A stretch of 64,000 nucleotides of DNA from Clonostachys chloroleuca (lineage: Eukaryota; Ascomycota; Sordariomycetes; Hypocreales; Bionectriaceae). The stretch covers positions 6,944,001 to 7,008,000 of the forward strand of contig JBANAY010000004.1 of NCBI GenBank assembly GCA_037952775.1. The letters run 5' to 3'. The notes beneath the pieces were generated by a model, which was not told the DNA's origin, made no database searches, and worked only from the letters and a program-made list of their open reading frames with translations. This document shows positions 25,601 to 34,984 of this stretch, piece after piece (within the stretch, counting starts at the first letter, position 1; each line of letters opens with the position of its first letter). The position numbers and the translations under genes were made by a program.

Positions 25601-28171
25601 TTCGGATGCGACTTGGAAGTCTGTCGTCGATGTGTATCACAAGATCCTGCGTACTCGTCGCAGCACGCAACCTCAGGATGACATGGCGAGCCCAGACTGC
25701 GAGTTTGCCTACCGCCGGGGCAACCTCTACCTTCCGCGCTTCCACTGGATTTCTGTGTCCGATGAGCTGGTCGCCGCCGACCTCGAAACCCCCAACAAGC
25801 CTGCCGGCAACGTAGATGAACATATACAGGAACAGGAGCAACAACGGACGTATAAACGTCTCGAAATCGGTAAACGCGGCTCACTAGAATCCCTCCACTG
25901 GACAGAAAACCGCTTGCCCCTCCCCTCGGAGCTCGCATCTGACGAAGTCATTATATCCATCCGCGCCGTGGGGCTCAATTTCAAAGACACCCTCACAGCC
26001 ATGGGAATGATCCCCAGCATCGCGAAAGCCGGAGACGGATTCGGGGTAGAATGCTCCGGCGTAGTCCTCGCTGCGGGTCCTCTCGCATCTGAAACTTTCT
26101 CCGTCGGTGACCGCGTCATGGCCGTCTCGCGGAATGCATATGCCACTGCGACTGTCGTGCGGGTCACAAACTGCGTTCGGATCCCCGACGAACTGAGCTT
26201 CGAGGACGCCGCCACCATGCCCTGCGTGTATCCGACTGCCATCCACGCCATCATCAACTTGGCAAGGCTGGAGAAGGGCCAGACGGTACTGATTCACTCG
26301 GCCTGCGGCGCCGTGGGGCTCGCAGCAATGTATATTTGTCTCAACGTTGTAGGAGTACCGATATCCGATATATACGCTACCGTCAGCAGTCCCGAGAAAA
26401 CAGAGTTCCTAACGTCTACCTTTGGTCTGTCTCCATCACACATCTTCCACTCCCGCAGCGCCACTTTCCTCCCGGGAGTTCTCCGCGCGACCGATAACCG
26501 CGGCGTAGATCTTGTGCTTAACTCCCTATCTGGGCCTCTACTTCACGCGAGTTGGTCATGCGTCGCAGAATTTGGAAGCATGGTGGAGTTGGGTAAGCGT
26601 GATTTTCTAGACGGGGGAGGCTGGAGATGGCGCCTTTTGAAGGAAACAGGACTTTCTACGGGCTGGAGCTGGTGCCGATCATAGAGCAGAGAACAGCTTT
26701 GTTTCGAAAGTTGCTAACTGATCAGATGATGGGGTGGCATAAGGAAGGGCTGCTGCCCCCTATTGGGCCAGTGACGAGGTTTGAGGCCGGCGAGGTGGTG
26801 AGTGCCATCAGGAAGATGCAGACTGGCAACCATATCGGCAAGCTGGTGGTTCGGATGTCGGATGACGGAAGTGGGGATCATGGTGAGCTTGTTACAAGTT
26901 CGGGGTCGAGGACGAGCACGACAGCAAGTGGAGAGGGAAAGCAACTGTTCCGGGAAAATGCCACTTATCTCCTCGTGGGAGGGCTTGGAGGGCTGGGACG
27001 GTCCATCGCTTTATGGATGACGCAGAACGGGGCACGCCACTTCGTGTTCTTATCCCGCAGCGGAGGAGCCAAGCCAGAGGTTACCGCGCTGGTACGTTCG
27101 CTCCAAGGAGCTGGCTGCACAGTCGAGGTTGTGGCCGGAAGCGTCACGAACCTAGATGACGTCTCCCGCGCCTTCGGCCAGGCTCGTCTGCCTGTGGCTG
27201 GGGTTCTTCAGCTGTCCATGGTGTTGCGGGACGGGCTCTTCGCCAATATGCCGCACGAAGACTGGGTAGCTGCCACGGCTCCCAAGATTAAAGGCACCTG
27301 GAACTTGTACCACGCTCTCTCAGCTGCTCAGCAGTCATTGGACTTCTTCGTACTATTCAGCTCCTTCGCTGGCGTTATTGGGTCTCGAGGACAGGCTAAT
27401 TACAGCGCAGCCAACGTGTTTTTGGACGCCTTTACGCAGTATGGCCGAAGCCAGGGCCTGCCGGTAGCGGTTCTCGATGTAGGTTCCGTCGCTGACGTTG
27501 GCTTTGTGGCCGAGCAGCCGGACTTGCTTGAGTTCTTTAAGACGACATCTCACCACATCCTGCGGGAGCAGCACGTGCTGGATGCTCTGGAACTGGCTGT
27601 TCGTCAACAGCAAGGCTTCCGGAAACCACTGGCCAACGGTGTGGCAGCACATGCGATCGAGGATGAAAGCTTCGTGTCCGACGCCCAGCTCGTCCTGGCC
27701 CTGCGATCCACCATCCCGCTGTCGATGCCAAACAACCGGAATGTCTGGACGCGCGATCCCCGCATGAGCCTGTATCGCAATCTTGAGGCGGCGGCTACAG
27801 ACCACGATGACGACGGTGCTAGCAAAGATAAAAAGGAAGAGGGAGAGGACGCTGTTGTTCGGAAATTGCTCACCACGATTGAAACGAACCCGTCTGTCCT
27901 CACTGATGAGACTTTCATTGTCAGCTTGGCCCGCAGCATCACAATTGCGGTCTACAGCTTCATGATGAAGCCTTACATCGAGGACGAGGTGGACATGAAA
28001 GTGGAGCTCACTGCGCTTGGATTTGATTCTCTAGTGGCGATTGAGCTTCGTAACTGGCTCCGACAGCGTCTGAAGCTTGAAGTGACTGTCTTGGAGATTA
28101 TGCGCAGTGGCAGCCTGATTGGCTTGGCGAGATTTGGAGCTCGCAAATGGTCATCGGCAGTTTCTAAGTAA
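19607..28171 (+). CDS. Highly reducing polyketide synthase (KS-AT-DH-MT-ER-KR-ACP), frame slip in ER
   Basis: Eight exons join in phase: 19607-19980, 20035-20229, 20288-20412, 20484-20884, 20953-21070, 21152-21889, 21984-22448 and 22540-28171, about 2680 residues. [20 protein letters not shown] and NLGHAEGAS supply Cys-His-His. AT: GHSSGE near 695. [14 protein letters not shown] near 1008 and the SDACMQ acid. [13 protein letters not shown] near 1497. [10 protein letters not shown] and [11 protein letters not shown] near 2061. [11 protein letters not shown] and the S-Y-N set in [35 protein letters not shown] near 2635. There is no thioesterase, as usual for HR-PKSs. After [12 protein letters not shown] (near 26613) the frame shifts by one missing base in the GGGGGAGG run; it resumes as [12 protein letters not shown]. 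No intron fits, so it is a disabling deletion or a sequence error. It makes a methylated, reduced polyketide if functional. Confidence 0.9.
21321..21446 (+). repeat. 21-bp minisatellite in the KS-AT linker of the PKS
   Basis: Six imperfect units of about 21 bp, each beginning AAATGG or AATGGA, encode a heptad NG-x-H-x-T-x ([21 protein letters not shown], a six-residue [20 protein letters not shown]). It lies between the end of KS ([15 protein letters not shown]) and the linker before AT, and stays in frame. Confidence 0.85.
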
Positions 28172-28646
28172 GAAGGCGTCAATGAGAAGTTAATTTAGCT
28201 AGCCCAATAAGATGGGCGCAGGTGTTTATTCCCTGCAACTCGGAGGAATCTGTTCGGAGGAACTTGGACAGAGTAATGCGAATGCGAGTCGAAGATGACA
28301 AAGGATTTTGATTGTGCGGGTTCAAGTGCGTGATGGACCGGATTTGGCGACTCTCAAATCCGCGGAATTGGAGCTCGGCTCGGCATTGGATCACAAACTC
28401 GCGGGATTCAGAAGGTATCATGATTCATCGCACCACGGAGAGACAATCAGACAAACGCTATGACGCCCTTATTTTATATAAGTAGACTTCTCGTCCAAAT
28501 ATCAATCCTTTTTACCGTCAATATTATCAGCACAACCATCACCATCATCTCAACACATCTTAACAATCAGTACTTAGCAAATTATAGGCATTCAACCATA
28601 ATCTACACCTCAAACCCTCTTCTCAAGAACTAAACCTAACAAAGCA
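28172..28646. promoter_or_regulatory. Spacer between PKS and SDR, SDR promoter
   Basis: The 475 bases hold no gene. Short repeats of TCGGAGGAA near 28239-28260 and a pyrimidine/CA-rich stretch (28500-28640) directly before the SDR start look like a fungal core promoter and 5' leader. Specific factor binding cannot be assigned. Confidence 0.35.
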
Positions 28647-29749
28647 ATGTCTCTCGGCGGTCTCAAAAGTTTGGCTCTCCAGGCGTTTTCGCCCAGACCT
28701 ACCATTACAGAGAAAAATGTACCCGATTTGACGGGAAAGGCAGGTACCCTCTTCCATGTCCACTTCAGCCAGCCTCCTAACAATGCAACATAGGTCTGCC
28801 TTGTCACTGGTTCCAACACCGGTATTGGTAAAGAAATTGCACAGATTCTGTATGCAAACAATGCCAAAGTTTACCTCGCTGCACGGTCGGAAGAGAAGAC
28901 ACGGAAGGCCATGGAGAGCATAAGGGTTGAGATTCCCAAAAGCACCGGCAGCCTGGAGTTTATTCGTCTTGACCTAGCCGACCTCACAACTATCAAGAAA
29001 TCAGCAGAGGAATTCCTGGCCAAAGAAAATAAACTACACCTTCTCTTCAACAATGCGGGTCTAGGGTGGCCTGAGCCCGGCTCTCAGACGGTCCAAGGCC
29101 ACGAGCTGCAAATGGGTGTGAACTGCCTAGGGCCCTTCCTATTCACAAAGTTCCTTACTCCCACTCTCATTGGGACAGCTAAGAATTCTCCCAAAGAGAG
29201 CGTTCGTGTTATTTGGTCTTCCTCATCTGCCTGTGATGGTTTGGTTGTCGACCATGCGTTTATGGATTACGTGGAGCACCCCCAGAAAAAAACAGTCCAC
29301 CAGCTATACTGCACAAGCAAGATCGGCAATTATTTTTACGGTGTAGAGTATGCGGCTCGCCATAAGGCTGACGGGCTGATGTCGATCTCTCTAAACCCCG
29401 GCCATCTAGACTCTGACCTTTGGCGCACCCAGGGCGCTTTCAAACACTGGCTCCTTCAGAAGACTGTTTTGCATCCGGTCGTTTACGGCGCATATACAAA
29501 CCTCTTTGCAGCATTTTCCTCAAAGCTGACAATGGAAAACAATGGAACATTTGGTAAACATCTTAAGATTTCAGCTACTGGTGAATAACATAGCTAACTC
29601 ATAGTTTCCTTGCAGTGGCACCTTGGGGGAGGATATGGCAGATGACGTCTGACAAAGTCAAGGCAGTGGTTCCAAAGAACGAAGGAGGTTTTGGAACCTC
29701 GACTGAGTTTTTGGAATGGACAGAAGCCCAAGTTAAACCATACGTCTGA
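28647..29749 (+). CDS. Short-chain dehydrogenase/reductase
   Basis: Three exons, 28647-28739, 28794-29553 and 29616-29749, give about 328 residues. The classical SDR signature is complete: TGSNTGIGKE for NAD(P) binding, a NNAG motif (NNAGLG), the Ser in WSSSSACDG, and YxxxK in LYCTSKIG. The N-terminal extension and the LNPGHLDSDLWR stretch match fungal SDRs of the retinol-dehydrogenase/WWOX style. Intron 1 appears to use a GC donor (AAG|GCAGGT) with a normal TAG acceptor, because only that junction restores LTGKVCLVTG. It follows the HR-PKS in the same direction and would suit a tailoring oxidoreduction, but cluster membership is inference. Confidence 0.88.
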
Positions 29750-30636
29750 GTGGAACAATCTGCGCAGAGACGCTCACATCTTTTGGTCTTACTTTCTGTG
29801 ATGGTATTCTCAATGTTATTCTCAACAACTGATAATAGTAATTACTTGATCTATTGAAAATACTTTTAGTTAACGGGGATTAAATGATAAACGTGCAGTT
29901 GTAACATTCATCTGGAGGTGGACAAGAAATAGGATATGCTGGGGGAATGTCCTGCTTGACATCTAATCATAGGATCCCTTGCTGTGTCAAGCATGTAAGT
30001 GTTCTTGGAGTGCAATTGATTCTTGATTACTTTACAGATCGTGCACTTTTGATATGTCTCGTACCATAACGCCTGTGCATATCTTTACATGCTTGGCCAC
30101 CATCAAACCAACAACTCTAGGGTAACTCATTGAATATTGTACAGCACCCAAAAATAACTCAATTGACGTGGATAAGTGGATCGGTACATAAAATACGTGC
30201 TTATTTTGGCACCGGCAAATCCGCTGTTGGTCCGATGAGCAGACAAGGGCAGGGTTTGAGGAATGGATGAGAAGAAGTACGAGATCGGATCACTTGAAGT
30301 GGCAACATCAGAATAGCTCTCACCGTAGTACTGGAGGTATGTATATGTTGATACGTTCGGTATTTTCTTTCCTTTCCCGTCACTTTGCCTCACGCCACAC
30401 TCTTCACTGCCACATCAGCACTCGGACTTGATTCATCTCGTCGAATGCGAGCGAGTGGATATACTGTGGCTTCGGATCATGTGCTGACTGCATCGAGGCT
30501 GTGCCTCACTAGGCATCCAAGCGGCTCCACCGCATCTGCCTCTTGCAATCACGAATAATAACTGCACCAGCTGTGAATTGACATTACCTCTGGCCTGGCC
30601 GCTCAATTCCGTGAATCTTCATGCCTTCATTCCAAC
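29750..30636. other. Intergenic region, no supported gene
   Basis: Nothing coding is visible; the frames at 30127-30393 and 30201-30383 look random. The region separates the SDR from the HET-domain gene and marks a plausible right edge of the PKS cluster. Confidence 0.45.
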
Positions 30637-31962
30637 ATGGAAAGCAGTAGCCATCTGGCAATGGACGTCGTCCTGCCAGCTTTTGAATTCCAGCCCTTCG
30701 AGTACACCGACATTTCATCAAATGAGATTCGTCTTCTTTCCTTTGTTGAACGGCACGGCCAGCCAGAAAGCTATAAGCTAGGCAGCATCCCGTTGATTGA
30801 ATGCACGCTAGAGACTGTCGATTTCTACACCAGCCCGGCATACGAAGTGCTGTCATACGCCCCTGGCAATCCCCTCAGTGTGCAGCCAGACTCCAACGAT
30901 GAGTACGGTGATGCATGCAAATGGCCCGTAGCTGTCAACGGCCGGCTGCTATATGTGTCTAGGAACTTGTATGAGGGTCTGTCGCGTGTAAGACAGCTTC
31001 GGCATAACTCAAATGTCACCGCGGACGAAGAGACGCGGTACAAGCACGACAAGACGCGGTTGATAAAAGCCGCAGAACAGGGTATGCTCGACGAGGTTCT
31101 CGACTGTCTGCGCTCCGGCGCCCATCTCTATGCCAAAGATGAGTTTGGGAAAACGGCACTCCACTACGCTGCTGAGAATGGCCGGCTTGAGATGGTCAGA
31201 TCCTTGCTCGAGCATGGTGCGAGTTTAGATGACCTTGACAAGAGCCACCGTACCCCATTCGCCTGCTGTGTGCAACAACGACGCGGAGAGTACGAAGAAG
31301 TGGCCGCACTGCTTCTTAGCTGGAAGGGAGAAGACCGCGGAGACCCTGCGAGAAAGATGGGGGACCCGTTGTGGATTGAAGCACTGTGTGTTGACCAGAG
31401 TAACGTGGAAGAACGCAATGTCCAAGCCGCTATGATGACACAGATTCTATCCCAAGCCAGAATGGTCCTAGGCTGGCTTGGAGTGGATGATGCCACTACA
31501 TCTACAGCGTACAAGCTCATGATGGAGTGCGACAGCATAAGGCCGTCCATCGTCTACTATCTCCAGTACAAGTGGGATACGGGTGTTGATCAAGAGATGG
31601 AGATAGATTCAGAGTCAGATACTTCTTTGCTCTCTACCCGCGAGGTCCAGGCCATCATGACTCTACTCGAACGCTCTTGGTTCCGACAGACCGGTGCTTC
31701 CCAAGAACTCGCAATGGCAAAAGATGTTGCTCTGTATTGCGGACCCTATACTTTTAGCTGGACTGATGCTTCGATGCTCCTACGAATTATCAAGAGTAGT
31801 GACAACGCCGTCCAGAAACGAAAACTCGCATCTATCACAGCGGAGAGTCAATCCAGTGCCTTGACATTACGGGGGAAGAGGACGCAATCGTGGACCAACC
31901 TTGTGGAAGATAACGTAAGGCCTCATAAAAGGGTGTCTCTTCAAAAATTTCAAACAAGTTAG
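30637..31962 (+). CDS. HET-domain protein with embedded ankyrin repeats
   Basis: A single 441-residue frame. HET-domain motifs are split. The N-terminal part has YEVLSYAPGNPLS, VNGRLLYVSRNLYEGLSRVR (residues about 70-120). The second part, LWIEALCVDQSNVEERNVQ followed by MVLGWLG, starts near residue 241. Between them (about 128-240) lie two ankyrin-type repeats, including GKTALHYAAENGRLEMVRSL and LEHGASLDDLDKSHRTPF. HET domains act in vegetative incompatibility and cell death after non-self recognition; ankyrin repeats bind partner proteins. The canonical WG of the first motif is PG here, and the usual WxxRxWvxQE is degenerated to WFRQTGASQE, so activity may be altered. The C-terminus is short compared with many HET proteins. 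Confidence 0.85.
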   Translation: MESSSHLAMDVVLPAFEFQPFEYTDISSNEIRLLSFVERHGQPESYKLGSIPLIECTLETVDFYTSPAYEVLSYAPGNPLSVQPDSNDEYGDACKWPVAVNGRLLYVSRNLYEGLSRVRQLRHNSNVTADEETRYKHDKTRLIKAAEQGMLDEVLDCLRSGAHLYAKDEFGKTALHYAAENGRLEMVRSLLEHGASLDDLDKSHRTPFACCVQQRRGEYEEVAALLLSWKGEDRGDPARKMGDPLWIEALCVDQSNVEERNVQAAMMTQILSQARMVLGWLGVDDATTSTAYKLMMECDSIRPSIVYYLQYKWDTGVDQEMEIDSESDTSLLSTREVQAIMTLLERSWFRQTGASQELAMAKDVALYCGPYTFSWTDASMLLRIIKSSDNAVQKRKLASITAESQSSALTLRGKRTQSWTNLVEDNVRPHKRVSLQKFQTS

Positions 31963-32374
31963 ATTTCAAATTAATTCTAGAATTGTTACTGCAAGATACT
32001 ATTACAAGAGCTACATCTAGAGTTTCTCCCTCGACTGACTATTTTATGTTTCGCTCAACTTTCTACTTAAGTGAAGAAGTAACAGGCTAGGTCCAGTCAT
32101 GGGCCGTGAAGAGAAGTTAATATCATGCCAAAGAATATGCTTAAGTGAAATGATTTCTGGTCCACACAATATGAGCGATCAAGACAGAGATCACCAATAT
32201 ACATTTAATAATACTAGTACTTGTGGAAACGCGGCTAGAGAATTCTCTACTATCTAGGCAATAGCCCTATGTAATCAAAATAGAAGAGAAAGCTCTTAAG
32301 TAAGTCTCGAGGGATAGACGTACAGCCCTATAAATCTGATCCCACACTTGCCGGTTCCCACCTATCGAGTTATT
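31963..32374. other. Convergent intergenic spacer
   Basis: About 410 AT-leaning bases lie between the 3' ends of the HET gene and the copper monooxygenase. No coding frame or repeat was seen. Confidence 0.45.
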
Positions 32375-34195
32375 CTAGTAGTTGCTAAGAGCCATATGTA
32401 AGCCAAGCATAGAAATCATCGTGATCAACAAGGTCAAGCTAGGCAGGCTGGAGGAAGCGGCTGAGTCATCGGCAGCATTGTCGGAAGAGTCTGTTTCGGT
32501 AGAGTTCGACGCATTGCACGTTTTCCCTGTTTCCGGAAGTGCCTCAAACGAGGATGTGAGGTAAGCCGACTCAAACATTTCTGCCTCAGGCTTGGTATGG
32601 TCTGCGCAGAAACCTACAACTCCTGTCAATCCATTTTCAGTTGAATTGCCCAAGTCGAATTGCGAGCACAGCATGATACTGTTGGCTGGATAGTAGTCAA
32701 CCCAGGAAAAACACATTTCTTGTTGGCTTGATAGGCCACCCGGCACGGGCTCGGTGTCTCCTGTAGTCTCGAACTCGCAAGTGGTAATGAGCTTATCTCC
32801 TGGTAGCAGTTTTATTTGATTCAAGGCTTTGGAGAATTGGTACCCGTAGTCAAAGTGGCGAAGTTCCGACAGAGGAGCAATCTCCTTGCCGTCCCGAATG
32901 ATCAGGACGCGCGCGTTGCGACCACGATAATGCATGTGGTGAAATACAGAGAAAGCCGTGATACCTTCCTCAGGCCAGTTGTCTGTGCATTCAGGCGTGC
33001 AGACTGTTGAAACTGCGACCAACTCCTGGCCAGGCTCGAGGCTGAAGCGATTTCCCACGTTGCCCAGCGTTAAACTGCCGACTTCGGTCTCTACGGGTTC
33101 GGTGGTGTAGATGAAGCTAAAGCTAGCAGCGTCCTTTTCACCGTCGATGCCTTCGGGATTGTTGTAGTGTGTCTCCAGCATGACATATTCGTAGTAGTCC
33201 TCCCCGAATGGTTTGCCGTACCCCGGCTCGAATGTGCGGCCGGACATTCCAGGGGACCATTCTGTGACGAATCCGTTGCAAGGGTTCGAGAAATCGTCCG
33301 AACAAACAGCATCCTTGCCAACCATTTCTTTGTCCTGGTCGGTGATGCCGTAGCATGCATAAAGAACCAAGTGATGCAGAAAGTCACTCGACCTCTCGGG
33401 CCGCTCGCCAAGTATATAGTTCTTTTTACCTGAAGGCATCTTATGCATACTGTAGCAGTAGGTGGTCTCCGCAGTAGGGATGGCAACCTCCGACGCTTTG
33501 AGTGTGAAATTCTGGGCGTTGTCGACGGGTCGGATTTCGTTTACCGATACGGTTTCCCCTGTGCCCAACTTGACATACGTCTTGCCCTTGTTGTCAGCCT
33601 TGTGCTGGGCAAAGGTGTTGTCATCGGAAAACGCGTAGATGAACCATTGCCACGATTCTGTATTGACATTCGCTTGCTCTGCCAGGCAGTTGGCGACATT
33701 CTTCTTCTCGAAAACGAATGCTGTGACACCATCTTGCTGATGGCCTTCCTTGAGTCGTATATTGTTCTGCTGATCCATGGAAAGTTCTGGAGACACGAAG
33801 CCGGCCGCAAAGCGATTCTCGAGTTTGAATTCGCCGTTGTCCATAGAGCCCACAGCTATATCGGCGCCAGTCATTGCTCCAGTCTCGCTGAACCCGAGGG
33901 CAAGGTAACCGCTTGACCGAGAAGCAATTCCGTATGTCGAGTACTCATCTCCGATTTTCCAGAACAGCTGGACGTCGCCCTTTGTATCAAGGGTAGCATT
34001 TCCGCTGAACTGAGCCAGATCTATGGGAATCCAGCTAGTGTCGCCACTGCCCGCCGCATTTACCAACACCGGCATTCCTAAGGGGAACATCAGCAGAGGC
34101 AAAGCGGAAAGGGAGACGGAAATCCCTGCATGGATGTAGCGGGATAGCAACATCTTCAGCGAGATCCCTAAGTTGGGAAGCAGCCGCTGGAACAA
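32375..34195 (-). CDS. DOMON/copper type II monooxygenase (dopamine beta-monooxygenase-like), GPI-anchored
   Basis: An intronless frame of 606 residues. After a signal sequence (ending near PVLVNAAGS; MLLSRYIHAG is an alternative start) comes a DOMON domain (about 55-200) with LFWKIGDEYSTYG and GYLALGFSETGAMTGADIAVG. The catalytic core follows the DBM/MOXD1 plan: FLHHLVLYACY near 270 (two His of the first copper), LETHYNNPEG near 340 (its third His), HHMHYRGR near 415 (two His of the second copper) and QEMCF near 491 (its Met). The Ser-rich C-terminus ends in a hydrophobic stretch, a GPI-type signal. Such enzymes hydroxylate C-H bonds using O2 and electrons from ascorbate or another donor at the cell surface. 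It is divergent from a DOMON-cytochrome b561 gene, which could be its electron source. The substrate is unknown. Confidence 0.88.
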   Translation of the reverse strand: MFQRLLPNLGISLKMLLSRYIHAGISVSLSALPLLMFPLGMPVLVNAAGSGDTSWIPIDLAQFSGNATLDTKGDVQLFWKIGDEYSTYGIASRSSGYLALGFSETGAMTGADIAVGSMDNGEFKLENRFAAGFVSPELSMDQQNNIRLKEGHQQDGVTAFVFEKKNVANCLAEQANVNTESWQWFIYAFSDDNTFAQHKADNKGKTYVKLGTGETVSVNEIRPVDNAQNFTLKASEVAIPTAETTYCYSMHKMPSGKKNYILGERPERSSDFLHHLVLYACYGITDQDKEMVGKDAVCSDDFSNPCNGFVTEWSPGMSGRTFEPGYGKPFGEDYYEYVMLETHYNNPEGIDGEKDAASFSFIYTTEPVETEVGSLTLGNVGNRFSLEPGQELVAVSTVCTPECTDNWPEEGITAFSVFHHMHYRGRNARVLIIRDGKEIAPLSELRHFDYGYQFSKALNQIKLLPGDKLITTCEFETTGDTEPVPGGLSSQQEMCFSWVDYYPANSIMLCSQFDLGNSTENGLTGVVGFCADHTKPEAEMFESAYLTSSFEALPETGKTCNASNSTETDSSDNAADDSAASSSLPSLTLLITMISMLGLHMALSNY

Positions 34196-34984
34196 TGATG
34201 CAGACCCAAGCGTGAAATAGAATAAAAAAAGAGAACTCTTTTCCGTAGAATAGAAGATCTAGGAGTAGGCAAAATTCTATGAGGATAAGTGAGTGATGGT
34301 GATTCTCTTCTCTTTGACCACCTTGGGTAGGCCGAGCTCGGGCTTTATAGAATTTTCTCTAGTACCCTCAATGCCGTGACAGTTTCTCCTTACTGCCGTG
34401 GCAATTTCTCCTTACTGCCGTGACAGTTTCCATATCTAGAAACGATTATCATCGGGTATCACTTCTCGTGAACATTATGATAAACGAAAACCATTTCCGT
34501 TATCACAAGGATTGCCATTCTCCAATGAGATTCTCACCATAGGTTGAAATGTCCGGCTTGTTTTGGATCCTGTGAGATACGAGGTGTGCTGGCTAGGGAA
34601 ACCCAGATCGAATACTACATTGCAGGCTTGTAAACCAGCAATCGGACTGTAGATCTACCCGAGCCAAGATAATCTGAGGTATTCTGCGCCCTCCAATGAC
34701 GCGTCCCCTAATTCAAAGCCCATGGATGGCCGTCCAAAGCCGCTTTGTAATATCACCGATTCGCCAATACCTTCCGACTAAAGAATCTCGGAGTGGGGGT
34801 GGGTTGGGCCGGGCAAGTATGCTTACTTCCGTTACCGAACCTTGCTTGTATATTTAGAGAGTCTAAGAGTCCTACTACATCTAAGACAAATCTATTTGCA
34901 TCGAAACAAGTGTTCAAAAACACACATGTTCTGTTTTCGCTCATATTCACACTCCTTATGTTTCCCATCTTCTTAGCAGTCGAC
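34196..34984. promoter_or_regulatory. Divergent promoter of the DOMON gene pair, with 22-bp direct repeats
   Basis: The 789 bases separate the starts of the copper monooxygenase and the b561 gene. Direct repeats TGCCGTGACAGTTTCTCC + TTAC (34372-34393), the same with GGCA (34394-34415), and a third partial copy (34416-34431) lie about 180 bp from the monooxygenase start. Co-regulation from this shared region is plausible; the factor is unknown. Confidence 0.5.
34372..34431. repeat. 22-bp direct repeat, nearly three copies
   Basis: Unit 1 is 34372-34393, unit 2 is 34394-34415 with changes in the middle (GACAGT to GGCAAT), unit 3 starts at 34416 and keeps TGCCGTGACAGTTTC. The repeats sit inside the shared promoter of the two DOMON genes. 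Confidence 0.85.

Noticed and set aside
24779..26297. Long minus-strand frames opposite the PKS
   Set aside because: They are mirror frames of a GC-rich coding sequence with no domain motifs of their own.
26586..26610. GTAAGC...CTAG as an 18-nt intron that could explain the PKS frame change
   Set aside because: Far too short for a spliceosomal intron and it would remove the conserved GKRDF of the ER domain.
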